Shown here in pieces: positions 45,006 to 55,622 of a stretch of 64,000 nt of DNA. Below the pieces are notes generated by a model. The model worked only from the letters and a program-made list of their open reading frames with translations, was not told the origin of the DNA and did no database searches. The stretch comes from Diplodia intermedia (taxonomy: Eukaryota > Ascomycota > Dothideomycetes > Botryosphaeriales > Botryosphaeriaceae): positions 248,001-312,000 of the forward strand of contig JAKEKT010000030.1 of assembly GCA_021495925.1 (NCBI GenBank), written 5' to 3'. Numbering within the stretch: position 1 is the first letter of the stretch; each line of letters opens with the position of its first letter. The translations under genes were made by a program, and so were the position numbers.

Positions 45006-47523
45006 TCATGATGAATAGTTGCCCCGCTTGCCGCCGCGCTTCTGCCTATCCAGATGCCCCTTCAGACTTTTCCGCACATCTGTCAGACTGCGCTTGTTCT
45101 TCGACTTGGCCTTGCCGAGCGTCATCATGAAGTTCTTCTGCCGTGCCTTCTCCTTGTTCGTCGTGCTCTTGCCCTCTGCAACCTTCTTCTCCTTGCGCTT
45201 TGCCGTCGTCGACTGATGCTTGTCCGGTTTGTCCGCTCTAGCCCTCTCAACCTTCTCCTCTTTCGTCTTGCGATGCGATAGCATCGCGAGGCCTTCGATT
45301 TCTTCTGCTGTGAGCGGATCGTCCGAGCTCTTCCCTGCAGCATTTGCGCGCCGATGCGCTGGGAGATGAGAGTTGACTTGAGCTTGCAACCGCAGCTCCT
45401 GGAGCTTCTGCAGATCAGCCGGCGTCAAAATGCGCGTCGTCATAAACTTCAATGCCGCCTCTTCTTTCTCCTTTGCAGCCTTCGCCTCGGCCTCAGGGTC
45501 CTTCTCCATCTTCTTCGCACTCTCCTCTGCATCCGCTTCCTTCTTTGCCTTCTTCGCGGGAGGCTTCTCGTCTTCGCTGTCGCTGATTTCAATGTCCTCA
45601 CCATCCTGCTCGACATTGATCCAACCACCAGAGTCGTCGCTGTCGGCATCCGACTCGACATCCCAGTTGTTCCAGTCTTCCTCCTCGGCCTCGTTCTCAT
45701 CATCGGGACCGTCCGGATCAAGCCCCTTCTCCATCCTCTTCTTTCGTCGCTCATCTTCCTTCCACTTCTCGAGGAGCTCAAGGCCTTCAATGCCTCCCCC
45801 AACGTCGACCTCACCGTAGCGCCTCTCCCTACGGTCACCAGCCCGCAGACCCATAGCAGCTTCCTTGCCACGGTCTCGCTTCTTCAGCATTTCTGCACCA
45901 ACTTCTCTGTACAGGCTAAGTAGACCCTTGGCTGCCATCATGACACCCTTGTCTTTGCTCTTGCGATACATGACCAAATCTTGCAGTAGGGTGTCGTTCA
46001 TTGCGAGAGGTTGACGCACGCAAATTTCGCGAATGGCGTTAAGGCCAGCCGAGGCAACTTCTGCTGCTGCCGCCTCGGAGACGAATTCATTCGCAATCTT
46101 AGTGACAAGGGGCTCCAGGACATCGGGCGGTACTAGCGAATGAGTGGCTTGAGCAAGGGCAGCGAGGAATGACGTAACCGAGGGTTGCTTTGGGGTGAGA
46201 AATCTAGCAAGAGGTTAGCTGCAGCCGATCAAGGGTGAAACTGAGGGATTGTACTTCAGGAAATAGGAATAAAGACTGATAACGAATAACTGATGCAGCC
46301 CTACAAGACGAGATACAAGATTGAGGACGTGAAGCTTCTGCTCTAGGTTCAACTTCGACTTTGAATTCTGAAGGTGTCTGTTGAACAGTGCCTCAGCAAA
46401 ACCTTGCGGGTCGTGTAAAAGATGCAGAGCAGAAAAGTTAAGCGGATGAGGAGACTTCTTCTTGCGCTCTTTCTGCAAAGTCATCAGTATTCAGTACGAT
46501 CAAGTCGCAGGAAGTCGAACATACCTTTTTTACCATGGAGGCGGCCTTCTTGAGTTCCTTTTCCTTCTTCTTCGTCTTCTTGTTGATTCCGGCCTGATGC
46601 TTCAGCTTCCCCATGTCAATCTCCTCGTCGCTGCTATCGTCCTCTGCTGCTTCCTCACGCTCCTTGTCGCCTCCCAGGAAGAAACGCACGCCACCGATGA
46701 TGACCTTCTCATTCTCCGACAGAGAAGCCTCTTTCATGATCTCGACAGTCTTGGCGTCTGTCCAAATCTGCCTTTTCCAGAGTTCGCGCGTAATCTTCAC
46801 GGCCCACAAACCCTTCGGAGAGGTGCGATCGGATGTGAGGAGGTTGAAAAGAACCGTCTGCATGATTCTGTTCAGACGATGATTTGTGGTCTTCGCGTTG
46901 GACGAGCGAAGGTCGGAGAGGATCTTAGAGAAGAGCAGACTGCGGAAGGTCTTGCTGGGAGTGGCGACGAGGATGGGGAAGAGAGTATTGAGCAGGCTAT
47001 TCAGACATCAGCTGGCGCTCACAATACGACTTCATAAGCTCGGCGATGCCATACCGTGGTGAGTCAATGACATCTTTGTTCCGGAGAAGCACCAAGCTTC
47101 CAACAAGCTTGTCGCGCAGTTCTGTCTCCAGAACAGCGTGGTGTGTGGTGAGGAGGTTGATCAGGTCATCCGGAAGAGTAGCGGTCAGTTTGGGGTAGCA
47201 GTCGGCGCAGTGCGAGACGAAGTCGACGTGGTCGCGCAAGGACACCAGCCCGTTCTCGTCGCGCGATGTTGGGTCCTGCATGAAGACATCGCGGAAGATC
47301 TCGTACTGGTTGTACTGGCGGCGAAAGTCATCTTCATAGGAGCTAAGGCTCGTCAGCTTGTTGCGGGCTTGCTGCGGCGGAGACGCGGGTACCTTGGGTC
47401 GCGGCGAACTTTGTACTGTAGGTTGGCCCTGCGTGGTGGTCAGCAGAAGTCGCTCTGGCCTGAAGTCTGGACATACAAATCGGCCTCGACCTTTTCGAGC
47501 GCACCGACCTTGCGCTTTCCCAT
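45006..47523 (-). CDS. SDA1: SDA1, 60S ribosome biogenesis / nuclear export factor
   Basis: Conserved nuclear protein needed for 60S pre-ribosome maturation and export and for passage through G1. Exons: 47477-47523, 47393-47428, 47055-47342, 46525-46996, 46255-46472, 45006-46203; 752 aa, as expected. The N-terminus (VEADLANLQYKVRRDPSSYEDDF, rebuilt across two introns) and LRDHVDFVSHCADCYPKLT mark the family's first domain. VIIGGVRFFLGGDKEREEA and KLNLEQKLHVLNLVSRLVGLHQ belong to the middle helical repeats. The C-terminal part is acidic (WNNWDVESDADSDDSGGWI) and ends in the basic SDA1 tail KSKNKRSLTDVRKSLKGHLD. Exon 2 is only 36 nt. Housekeeping gene; identity is secure. Confidence 0.95.
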
Positions 47524-47750
47524 CTTGACGCAAGTTCTGGGGATGGAGAAGTTGTTGCGGTTGCCAGGTGGGCGTTCAGCGGAACTTTTTTTGGGTGCCC
47601 TGTTTCTGCCGCGAGTTGCCGCCCGCTGCCCGCGATCGACGCAGGGATCCGGGCTGCCTCTGACTCGTCCGTCTCCACGCCTCCACAACCAACCTTCTCA
47701 ACGTGTCGCCGTGTCCATCTCGCATTGTCTCTTCATTGAACTCGGGTATC

Positions 47751-48425
47751 TCAGAGAATCCACAATGTCATACGCTCAAGCCCAGTCCAACCTGCGAACT
47801 CCAGCACAACCAGCGCAAACGACAATCCCGCCATGACACTGTTAACAATGATCCCGTCGCCTCCCGGATACGTCCTTGATTTCTTACCGCCGCCTTCCGT
47901 TGTCCCGTCACTCTCGATGACTGCCACTGCGACTTTCAGTATCAAGGCAGCGCCCTGCAGCACCCAGAACCCCACATTTTCCACGCGCGTCGCCCTCGTC
48001 TTCCATTGCAGTCTGTTCGCCAAGACCGCAACGAATCCCACATAGCTGAAAGGTACCAGGCCGATGCCGACGTCCTTATTTGACAGCAGAGTTATCTCGA
48101 CGGATACCATTGCAACCATGGTGGCAACTATGACATAGTAGAGGGCTGTGAGGAGACGCGTGTGGACTGCTGGCCGTGGCAACAGTTCTGCGTCCACACA
48201 ATGGGCGCGCTCGTTCTCTATCGGCTTTGTTGGTTTGAGGATCGAGGACGCTCGTCGGTGACGCTTTGGGTTCGTCCGCTGTGGGAGGAGTGCTAGAAGG
48301 AGAAGCACAAAAGCCCACGTTGGTAGTGGAATGACAACGACATCGAGGAAACAGCTCGTGGGTAGGTGTGGATGGGCTGTCGAGTATGGCCCGAAGCCCT
48401 CGAGGCGGTTGCGGCAGAGTGACAT
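47751..48425 (-). CDS. Uncharacterised polytopic membrane protein
   Basis: Single-exon 224-aa protein with about five hydrophobic helices: around LDVVVIPLPTWAFVLLLLALL, LLTALYYVIVATMVAMVSVE, GLVPFSYVGFVAVLANRL, FWVLQGAALILKVAVAVIE and SVMAGLSFALVVLEFAGW. The LLSNKDVGIGLVPFSYVG block recalls a conserved fungal family of unknown function. A basic cytosolic loop (NPKRHRRASSILKP) follows helix 1. The stop lies 227 bp upstream of the SDA1 start on the same strand. I cannot assign a function. Confidence 0.7.
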   Translation of the reverse strand: MSLCRNRLEGFGPYSTAHPHLPTSCFLDVVVIPLPTWAFVLLLLALLPQRTNPKRHRRASSILKPTKPIENERAHCVDAELLPRPAVHTRLLTALYYVIVATMVAMVSVEITLLSNKDVGIGLVPFSYVGFVAVLANRLQWKTRATRVENVGFWVLQGAALILKVAVAVIESDGTTEGGGKKSRTYPGGDGIIVNSVMAGLSFALVVLEFAGWTGLERMTLWIL

Positions 48426-49569
48426 GCTTGCAGTTCGCCGTTGGCAGCGACAGGCTTGCTGATGGCAAGTGCTGGGGGAATAGGAGGGGCTTCATGAACG
48501 CGCGAGACGCGATCGTTTATGAGCGTGGTCCACGCGCGTAGGGTAAGTTTTGGTGTGCACTCTCGGAATGCGCACTAAAGCGGGCGGCACAGGAGGGGGC
48601 CGTCCTCTCGTGAGTGCTAGGTGAGGAGCAGCACCGTCATCGCTTTAGGCTTGGCGCATGTGCTGGATCGGGCCATAAACACAAGTCTAACTGCGCTTTA
48701 TTTGGTGGCTTATGGTGAAGCGACGCCAGCCTCGAGTTATTGGCACCTTCCCAATGGAAAGGCTCAGCACGAAACAGCGGGTATGCGTCCCCAGCTTGCA
48801 CGCTTCTCCGCAGTCTCCATCCCTGGATATTCCGGGCGCAAGTAAGGATGCCAGCCAACATCCTGCGTTTCACCTGGCATTCCGCCCGAGAGTAAGGAAA
48901 GCATCTTCACACCTCGCATCATGATCTCCTGCAGTTGGGGTTGGTGGAAACCCTTACTTTCTCGTCTAGCTGCGCGTGCGACTGGAAGCTCCAACCGCAC
49001 TCGAAACATCGGGAGTTGTAAAGTGTGAGTGAAAAATGCAGACAAAGCCCACGGCAGGAGCATGGTGTGGATATCATGTGGAGGTATTTGTATGTTACTT
49101 CTTTCCTAGATTAGCGCTACTCGTCTTCTGGTGTGCAAGACCTCTTCAGGTCAAGTGATTTCGGATCTCCACTCTCCTCTTTCAAGTGGCCAGGCGGCCA
49201 AGATAACGATGACACGGGTCGCTTTCCCCTATGCCAATTGCGACATCGGGCTGAGAGTGGCGTCCGCATATCTTCTCAAAGTCTTCACTAAGTGGGGGGC
49301 AGCGGCCACGACAATCCGGTTCACAGACATATTGCACCTTAGTCACGTAGACGTAGAATCCACTATCCGGGGGGACTTACACGTGCCCAAGACTCGCATC
49401 CAAGTCCGCACTTGGATTCAAGAGAAGAGTGGTGGCATCGTCGGGGAAGCTCAGAGGGTGCACCTGCTACTTATGGAGTGGCGGCCGGGGGAACACCGGC
49501 CTTTTCCTGGGCAGTCGCGGACCCGTTGGCTTCACCATCCGGGAAACCAGTCACAGCCTCCTCCATGCC
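48426..49569. other. Divergent promoter region
   Basis: It lies between the starts of the membrane-protein gene (minus) and the Zn2Cys6 regulator gene (plus). Codons are open in frame with the regulator from 49429 but contain no ATG before 49570. No other gene is supported. Confidence 0.5.
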
Positions 49570-51712
49570 ATGCGGAATCCAATTGCCTGCGTCACCTGCC
49601 GCAACGCCAAGCAGAAATGCATCCACCAGGACAAACCGCCTTGTGACCGCTGTCGCGCCGCCGGTCGGGCAGACCAATGCCGTTTCCCGCCGCCCGGCAC
49701 CTCCGCCATCCACCGACAGTCGAAGCGCCGCCGCCAGAACTCTGATTTTTCCACCCCTCTTCATGACGGTCCCTCTCCCCCCGCCCGTCCGCAGCCCGCC
49801 TACGCCAACGATGGCTCGGCTGCCGTGCGCGCTCTGTTTCCCGCCGGTCTCGACACCTCGCTGCAGGACGTCGACGGCTTCCAGCTGCTGACGGATGAGA
49901 TCAAGAACAGCTATCTGCGCTGCTCCTACAAGTGGAGCTTCCATCACACCCCAACCTTCCTGGCACGCGTCAATGACAAGACCCTTGACCCATGGGTTGT
50001 GTGGGCCATCCTGGCGCTTGCGGTAAGGTAGGTCTCACGTGCCTGCGAGCTCCCACCCGCCGACTCCATCCTCACCGTGATGCTCGCAGGTTCAGCCGCC
50101 ACGCCCCGGGGCCCTACGCCACCCCGACGGATGCTAGCAAGGCTTTCGCCGCCCATGCTCGGCACATCCTCCAGCCTGAGATCGAGACGCCCAGTCTCTC
50201 ACGCATCCAGGCCCTGCTGATGCTGACCGGCCACGACTGGGGTGCTGGCAATGGCAGGAGGGCTTGGTTCTACCTGGGCATGGCCATCCGTATGGTCCAG
50301 ATCCTCAACCTCTGCGAGGAGCCCCCGCTTTCTTCCAGTGGCGTGGCCAGCTCTCACGACTTCATTGCTGCTGAAGAACGCCGCCGCACTGCGTGGACCT
50401 GCTTCCTGATGGACAGCCTTTTGAGCGGCGGCAAAGGTCGGAAGCGTTCTCTTTCTGCCGCAGATATGAGGATTCAGCTGCCATGTGAGACCGACATGTA
50501 TGTCTTTGGTGAAGCCGTCAGATGCCCGAGAGTGGACGGGTCGTTCAGTCCCTTTTCCGCCATGCTGCCCCTGGGAAACCTCAGCCTCATTGGCTTCAGT
50601 CTACAGATTGCCGATGTGTGGGGTGCTGTGGCTTCCTGGGCTTGCTCGAATCTCATGGACGAAGAACTCCCCTGGGAACCGACTTCCAGGTTTCAACAAC
50701 TCTCTGCTTCTCTCCGGGCGTGGTCGCACTCCCTCCCGGTCAGGCTCCAATACAGCATCTGGACCCTCGAAGCCCACAACGCGCTCGAGCAGGGCCAAGG
50801 CTTCATCTACATGCACTGTATCCATTTCATGAGCCTGATGTTCCTTCATCGCGCGTACCTGCCGATGCTTGGGCCCGGCCAGGACTCCCAAAGCAACGGC
50901 GCTGACTCCCGGGAGAGCCCTGATTGGACTGAGTGGCGCAAGTCATCGAGAAGAGAGTTGTTCGAAGTGGCGACCACTGTGTGCGACATGGTCGACAAGA
51001 TCCAGTCCTTCGGGTTCTACTTTGTCCGCGGACTCGTTCCCTGGATCGGCTTCACTATTTACACTGCCGTAGGTGTTATCGTCTATCGAAACAGTTTCCA
51101 TTTCGATGAAGTAGATGGTGTCATGACCATGGCCAAGAGCAAGGAACAAACTGTTCGGGGATGTACGTTCCTGAAAGAGATGAAGGAACAGTGGCCGATG
51201 GCCCAGCAATGGGTATGCTGCCCTCCGTACGGACCAGCAAATCCGTGTGCTAACAATTCACCAGTTCGAAACCATCAAGCGCATGCAAGCCTGTTACCGC
51301 AGAGTCCGCGTTGAGGGCGGCGGCAGCATTCCGGACGCTGAGCAGCGAACCATTCGCAGTGCGATGATCGACTACGGGGCCCTTCAGCCGTCGCCGGTTC
51401 AGCCCGACGAAGAAGGCAACGCCCAAACAGTACCAACCTCGAATGTAAGTCTTTGCTTGCATGGAAAGCCCAACGATTCATTATCGTGCTGACCCCACCA
51501 AGCCCCCTGATGCAAGCGTCCTCGCCAGAGCTGAACCTGCAGGGACCACCAATCCTGTGGATCAGGTTCTCACCGACGATGCTTTCCTCACCCAAGACTG
51601 GACAAATGTAGACCTCAATATCTCTGACGCGGATCTGGATGCCATATTCATGAACGCGACCCAAGACTTTTGGGCGAGCTTTCCTGGTGAAGTGGGATAC
51701 TTTGATGTTTAA
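49570..51712 (+). CDS. Zn2Cys6 transcription factor
   Basis: Fungal binuclear-cluster regulator. Exons 49570-50027, 50090-51212, 51265-51444 and 51503-51712 give 656 aa. The zinc cluster sits at the very N-terminus (C7, C10, C17, C25, C28, C37: CVTCRNAKQKC...CDRCRAAGRADQC), followed by the basic linker HRQSKRRRQ. The fungal-specific middle homology region covers about 100-430, with SRIQALLMLTGHDWGAGNGR, AWFYLGMAIRMVQIL and AAEERRRTAWTCFLMDSLLS. The C-terminal 70 residues are acidic (DDAFLTQDWTNVDLNISDAD) and may activate transcription. No ATG precedes 49570 in the open frame. It lies about 850 bp from the 3' end of a PhyH-type dioxygenase gene, and nothing shows that it controls it. Confidence 0.9.
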
Positions 51713-52562
51713 TTCGCCATAGGTCTTCCTGCACGCTTTTGTCATTTTGCACCTACTAGCTCATCTTCTTGTGCACAGTGTTAGCGGTTGAGGCACAGAT
51801 GCCGTACATAGGCAGCCCGTGAAGCTTGCCACAGTATCTACCGGGCTTTACTGTAAGAGCAGCAGGAGGCAGGCGTTAGGGCTAGGGGTTTCTTGGTCGT
51901 TATGGCGATACGTTCTGGACCAGTGGGCGTTTCAACAGGTTGTTCTCGGGAGGAAACGAGCACAGGAAGAATGTTCTTCACGAAGCCCCAAAATTTCTTA
52001 CTAACTAGCACGACTTGTTCTCGTGTGTATGGAAATATCTCACCGCTGATGAAAAACGCTCAAGTCGCTCTACAAGTGTTTCTTTTCAGCCCCTAGCCAC
52101 GCTAATCAATACTTCAACACACCTTCAATCTCCGTCGGGCTCAATAGTAAGAAAAGGACGGCAGCACTGCAGCCGCGGCTGCTTCCCAACCGTCTCGAGA
52201 TCCACGATCTTCGAGCCGGTTGGATCGGAAGGCGGGGATGTTGGTTCGCAAGAAATATTGGGCTATATATCGACAAGACTAACAGTCGGATAGGTGCTGC
52301 CGTGTGCATTAACGTGGTCCGGATATGTTATAAGTTCAGATGCGGCAAGGAGCCGGGGCAAAAGGACCGGATCGAGGACGTGTTGTTCTTCCGAGAGTAT
52401 GTCAACGGGACGCGGTAGAGGTGTATCTCTACTTGTTCGCACGCTGCTGGCGGGGAAAAGCAATTCGGACATGTTCCGCAATACGGCGGTGCTGCTGCGA
52501 GAGCGGCTCATGGAGCGCATCAACAGACTGGCAGACTTGTTGGTTCCCGCATCCGCCGGAAG
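51713..52562. other. Intergenic between convergent genes, weak coding-like frames
   Basis: It lies between the 3' ends of the regulator (plus) and the dioxygenase (minus). Two neighbouring plus-strand frames look protein-like: about 52150-52408, ending EDVLFFREYVNGTR, and about 52416-52611, containing DMFRNTAVLLRERLMERIN. They are offset by a frameshift and have no good start, so they may be chance or a relic. Confidence 0.35.
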
Positions 52563-53551
52563 CTACTCAACATCTTGCGCAAAGGTGAAATCATGCGCCC
52601 CCTTCAGATAATCGTACCCATCCTCCACCCACTCGACGGCGGGCTCCAGCCCACCCCACTCAATCTTCCCTTTGGATCCTTCTTCCAACTTGATCTTCAA
52701 TCTGCTCCTCCACCATCTCGCGAAGTGGATCGTGACCAACATTACCCTCGGCACGTCCGTCAGGTTTGGCATCCCCGCATGCCACAGCCTAAAGTCTCTA
52801 ATCACCAACGCCCCCTTGGGCAAGCACGTCCTCACCGGCGGCCTGACTCTCCTCCTTTCCTCGACCTGCGATCCCAGGTCAGCACCTCGACTTCCCAGGC
52901 AACAAAGGGGGAAAAAAAAAAAGAGAAAAAAAAACTCACCAGCCCCTCATCAATCACGTCCACGCACTCCCGCCCCTCCACCATGCCCACCAAATGGCTC
53001 CCCAGCCACACCTCCGTCGCGCCATTCTCCAACCCCACGTCGTCCAGGCACACGTTGACGCAGCACCCGAAGGCGAAGCGGGTCGGGTAGCCGGCGAACT
53101 CGAGGTCGACGTGCACCGGCTGCCGGCCGGCGGCGCGGACGGCCGTGTTGGCCGAGTAGAAGCGCAGCACGGGGCGCGGGCCGAGGACGCACTCGGTGAG
53201 CTGGGTGGCGAAGGCGTTGGCGACGACGTCGGCGCGGACGAGCGCCGGCGTCGTCGGCGGCTCCTGCTGCACGTTGCCCGTCGCGGCGCCGAAGTTGCGG
53301 TGCACGTCGCCGCCGCCGTCGCCGCCGCGTTCGCGGGCGAGCAGGCGCGCGGCGTCGCGCTGCATGACGGCGTCGAGGGCGGCGAGGTGGGCGGGCGAGA
53401 CGGCGTTGGCGAGGGCGACGAGGCCGTCGGCGTGGAGCGCGTGGAGCGCGCGCTGGAGCGTGTGCGTGCTGAGGGTTTGGGTGGAGAGTTCGTCGGGGGA
53501 GAGGGTCAGGACGACGGCGCCGTCGGGTGGTGGTGTTGTGGTGGTGGCCAT
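52563..53551 (-). CDS. Phytanoyl-CoA dioxygenase (PhyH) family protein
   Basis: Fe(II)/2-oxoglutarate-dependent dioxygenase. Exons 52940-53551 and 52563-52865 give 304 aa, a normal PhyH size. The iron triad is visible as H147 and D149 (QPVHVDLEF) and the distal H233 (FRLWHAGMPN); the Arg in VPRVML, about ten residues later, should bind 2-oxoglutarate. The intron (52866-52939) joins DVIDEGL to VEERRRVRPP and contains long T runs on the coding strand near its donor. No targeting signal is obvious. The substrate is unknown: fungal PhyH proteins range from fatty-acyl oxidation to secondary metabolism. An in-frame ATG 36 nt further upstream (53587) is possible. Confidence 0.88.
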
Positions 53552-54244
53552 GGTGTACCCAGGTCGCTGCCCGGGCAGTGGAGGCACGTGTGTGACGGAC
53601 GCTGAGGTGCGTTTGCCCGGCTGGAATCAAGCGTCCCGCCCTCTGCTTCGATATACAGGCCTGCTCGGTGCGCTTCTGCTGTTCCAAGGTGATCTGTCTC
53701 TTCGATTCTGCCGGGCTGGATTGTGGTGGCCATATGTACCCTGCGCGACGTCTCGAAAGGTGGGGATGGGCGGGCTTATCGGGGATGTCGGGCCACTACT
53801 TTACCCTCAACTCCGGCCTTTTGAACAGACACTCGCAGCTTCGGACGTAGCATTGATGTCAGATAGATAATATGCATTGCTTTGGGTCACCACTGCAGGA
53901 TCGTTGTGCACCCTTCCTCGACTGCCTGCCTGGGACTGTCGGCACTCTTTCGAAGGAGATGGCCTCCCGCCTGGCTGGAAGATTTGTGGAGTCGAGTCGA
54001 GTCCATATGATGAGGCGCAGCTGTCACGGCACTATGCAGGTTCTCTCTGATCGCATTGTCCCTTACTGCCACCTTCGGCCGTGTGTACGGGTATCTCGCT
54101 AATCGAACCAAAGCAAGCAAGGAAAAAGAAATGAATAGTGATGGAGATGCAGAAGGCTCAGCCCCAATCCGGAACTCCCAGTTCCACGTGATTTTGTCCA
54201 CTCTTTTTTGGGTTTGGAGATGACTTCGTAGCGTGGAGGCGAGT
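53552..54244. other. Intergenic, dioxygenase promoter
   Basis: This is the upstream region of the minus-strand dioxygenase and the 3' flank of the next minus-strand gene. No coding sequence is supported. Confidence 0.5.
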
Positions 54245-54929
54245 TTAGACTTCCTCGATGTAGCTGTCTTCTGCGTGCATGCTACTGTCAGTCTTCGTTA
54301 CGATGGTGCTGCTGCTGCAAGCACGACAGTCAGTAAACTCACCTTCTTCTTCTTCCGCCTCATCCTCTTCACCTCGCTTCTCCTTCTTCACCTTCACCGC
54401 GCCGTCGTCATCCTCGCCGCCATTGGCACGGGACTTGGCCTTGCTCTTCTTCTTGGATGGGCTCTCGACGATAGTCTCCGCGTCCGCCTCTGCGTCGTCA
54501 CCGAAGAAGCTGCCCGTCGACATCATCGTCGCAGCGGTGCGCTTCTTTCCCGTGCCACCGGTGCGAGGGGTCTTCTTGGCCGGGGTCCCAGGCGAGCCAT
54601 TGGCTGCAGCGCTACCGGTGCCAGGGACGCGGGCATCGAGCTTGCGCCGGATGGCGCGCATGGCGTTGCTGGCGGAGCCCGGGTTCGACATGCCGGCCAG
54701 GCGTGCCATGACTTGGTAGTCGATCTGTGAAAGCATTCAGAATCATGTCGAATGGTCAAAGGCAGAACGTGAGGCGGTGAAACGAAGCGGACAACAAGAA
54801 GTGAGATGCAGCGTGGGAATGTTCGTGCGTTGAGCGACGAGCGCGGAAATAACAGACCTCGGGCGGTGCTTTCATGGCTTGGAAGGCGCAGGCCATGAGC
54901 TGCACTTCGCGGTCCGAAAAGCCGCTCAT
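54245..54929 (-). CDS. Small Myb/SANT-like fungal nuclear-type protein
   Basis: Exons 54858-54929, 54343-54724 and 54245-54270 give 159 aa. The N-terminus (MSGFSDREVQLMACAFQAMK, then IDYQVMARLAGMSNPGSAS and AMRAIRRKLDA) follows the helix pattern of a small Myb/SANT-like fold common in short fungal proteins. The rest is low complexity: basic KKTPRTGGTGKKR, then KKKSKAKSRA and acidic EEDEAEEEEE. This composition suggests a chromatin or nuclear protein, but the function is not established. The second intron (54271-54342) is 72 nt, lacks stops and keeps frame, so retention would add 24 residues. Confidence 0.75.
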
Positions 54930-55622
54930 TGTTGGTGTGTTGACGTTGAGCAGGTGATGGCGTTGTTGGGGGCACCGCCGGGGCTGGTCGGAGTGTGAAG
55001 TGGAGAGCAAGCAAAAGCACCCTCTTGGAGAAAAGGGCCTTGGTCCGTGTGCTGCAAGTGTTTCAAGTCATTTTCCCCGCATGGTGAGCGAATGCTGGCC
55101 GTCTTGTAGCCTGGCATGGCTCGTCAATTGATACAACCATAGCGCCGATTTTGTTCACAACTCTGTATCTTTCCACGCACTCGTACACAGCTCAACGAAC
55201 TCACACCCATGGGGCTACGACTTTGCAAAGTTCGCTCTGTCTCGTCTTTCGTTGAACATATACATGTTCCTGCCACCCGCTCTTGCCAACGAAAGTTGGT
55301 TCCTACGCATAACGAGCACCCATCTCTGATAGCATCATTTGATCAGAAGGTAATTCAATATTAAGAGTGACGTCCGTAATCAGGGTGGAAATGAAAGTAA
55401 GCGAAGCCATTGAAAGTTTAATGGTAAAGAGCTTGGGGGTATGTAAGAAAAAACAACAAACATGAAGACATAAAACAATAAAGGACCGATCGCATAACGG
55501 GACTTCTTGACCCGAAGCCGAAATCATCCCTATGTTTTTTTGGTCATGGAGTCGGTCGCATTCATCGATTTCCTGCGCGCTTCTTCCTCCTCTCCCAGAA
55601 CGCCCAAATAATTTTTGCTACT
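54930..55622. other. Intergenic
   Basis: It lies upstream of the small nuclear-type gene and downstream of the HSP70-like gene, both minus strand. AT content rises at 55.3-55.5 kb. No gene is supported. Confidence 0.5.
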
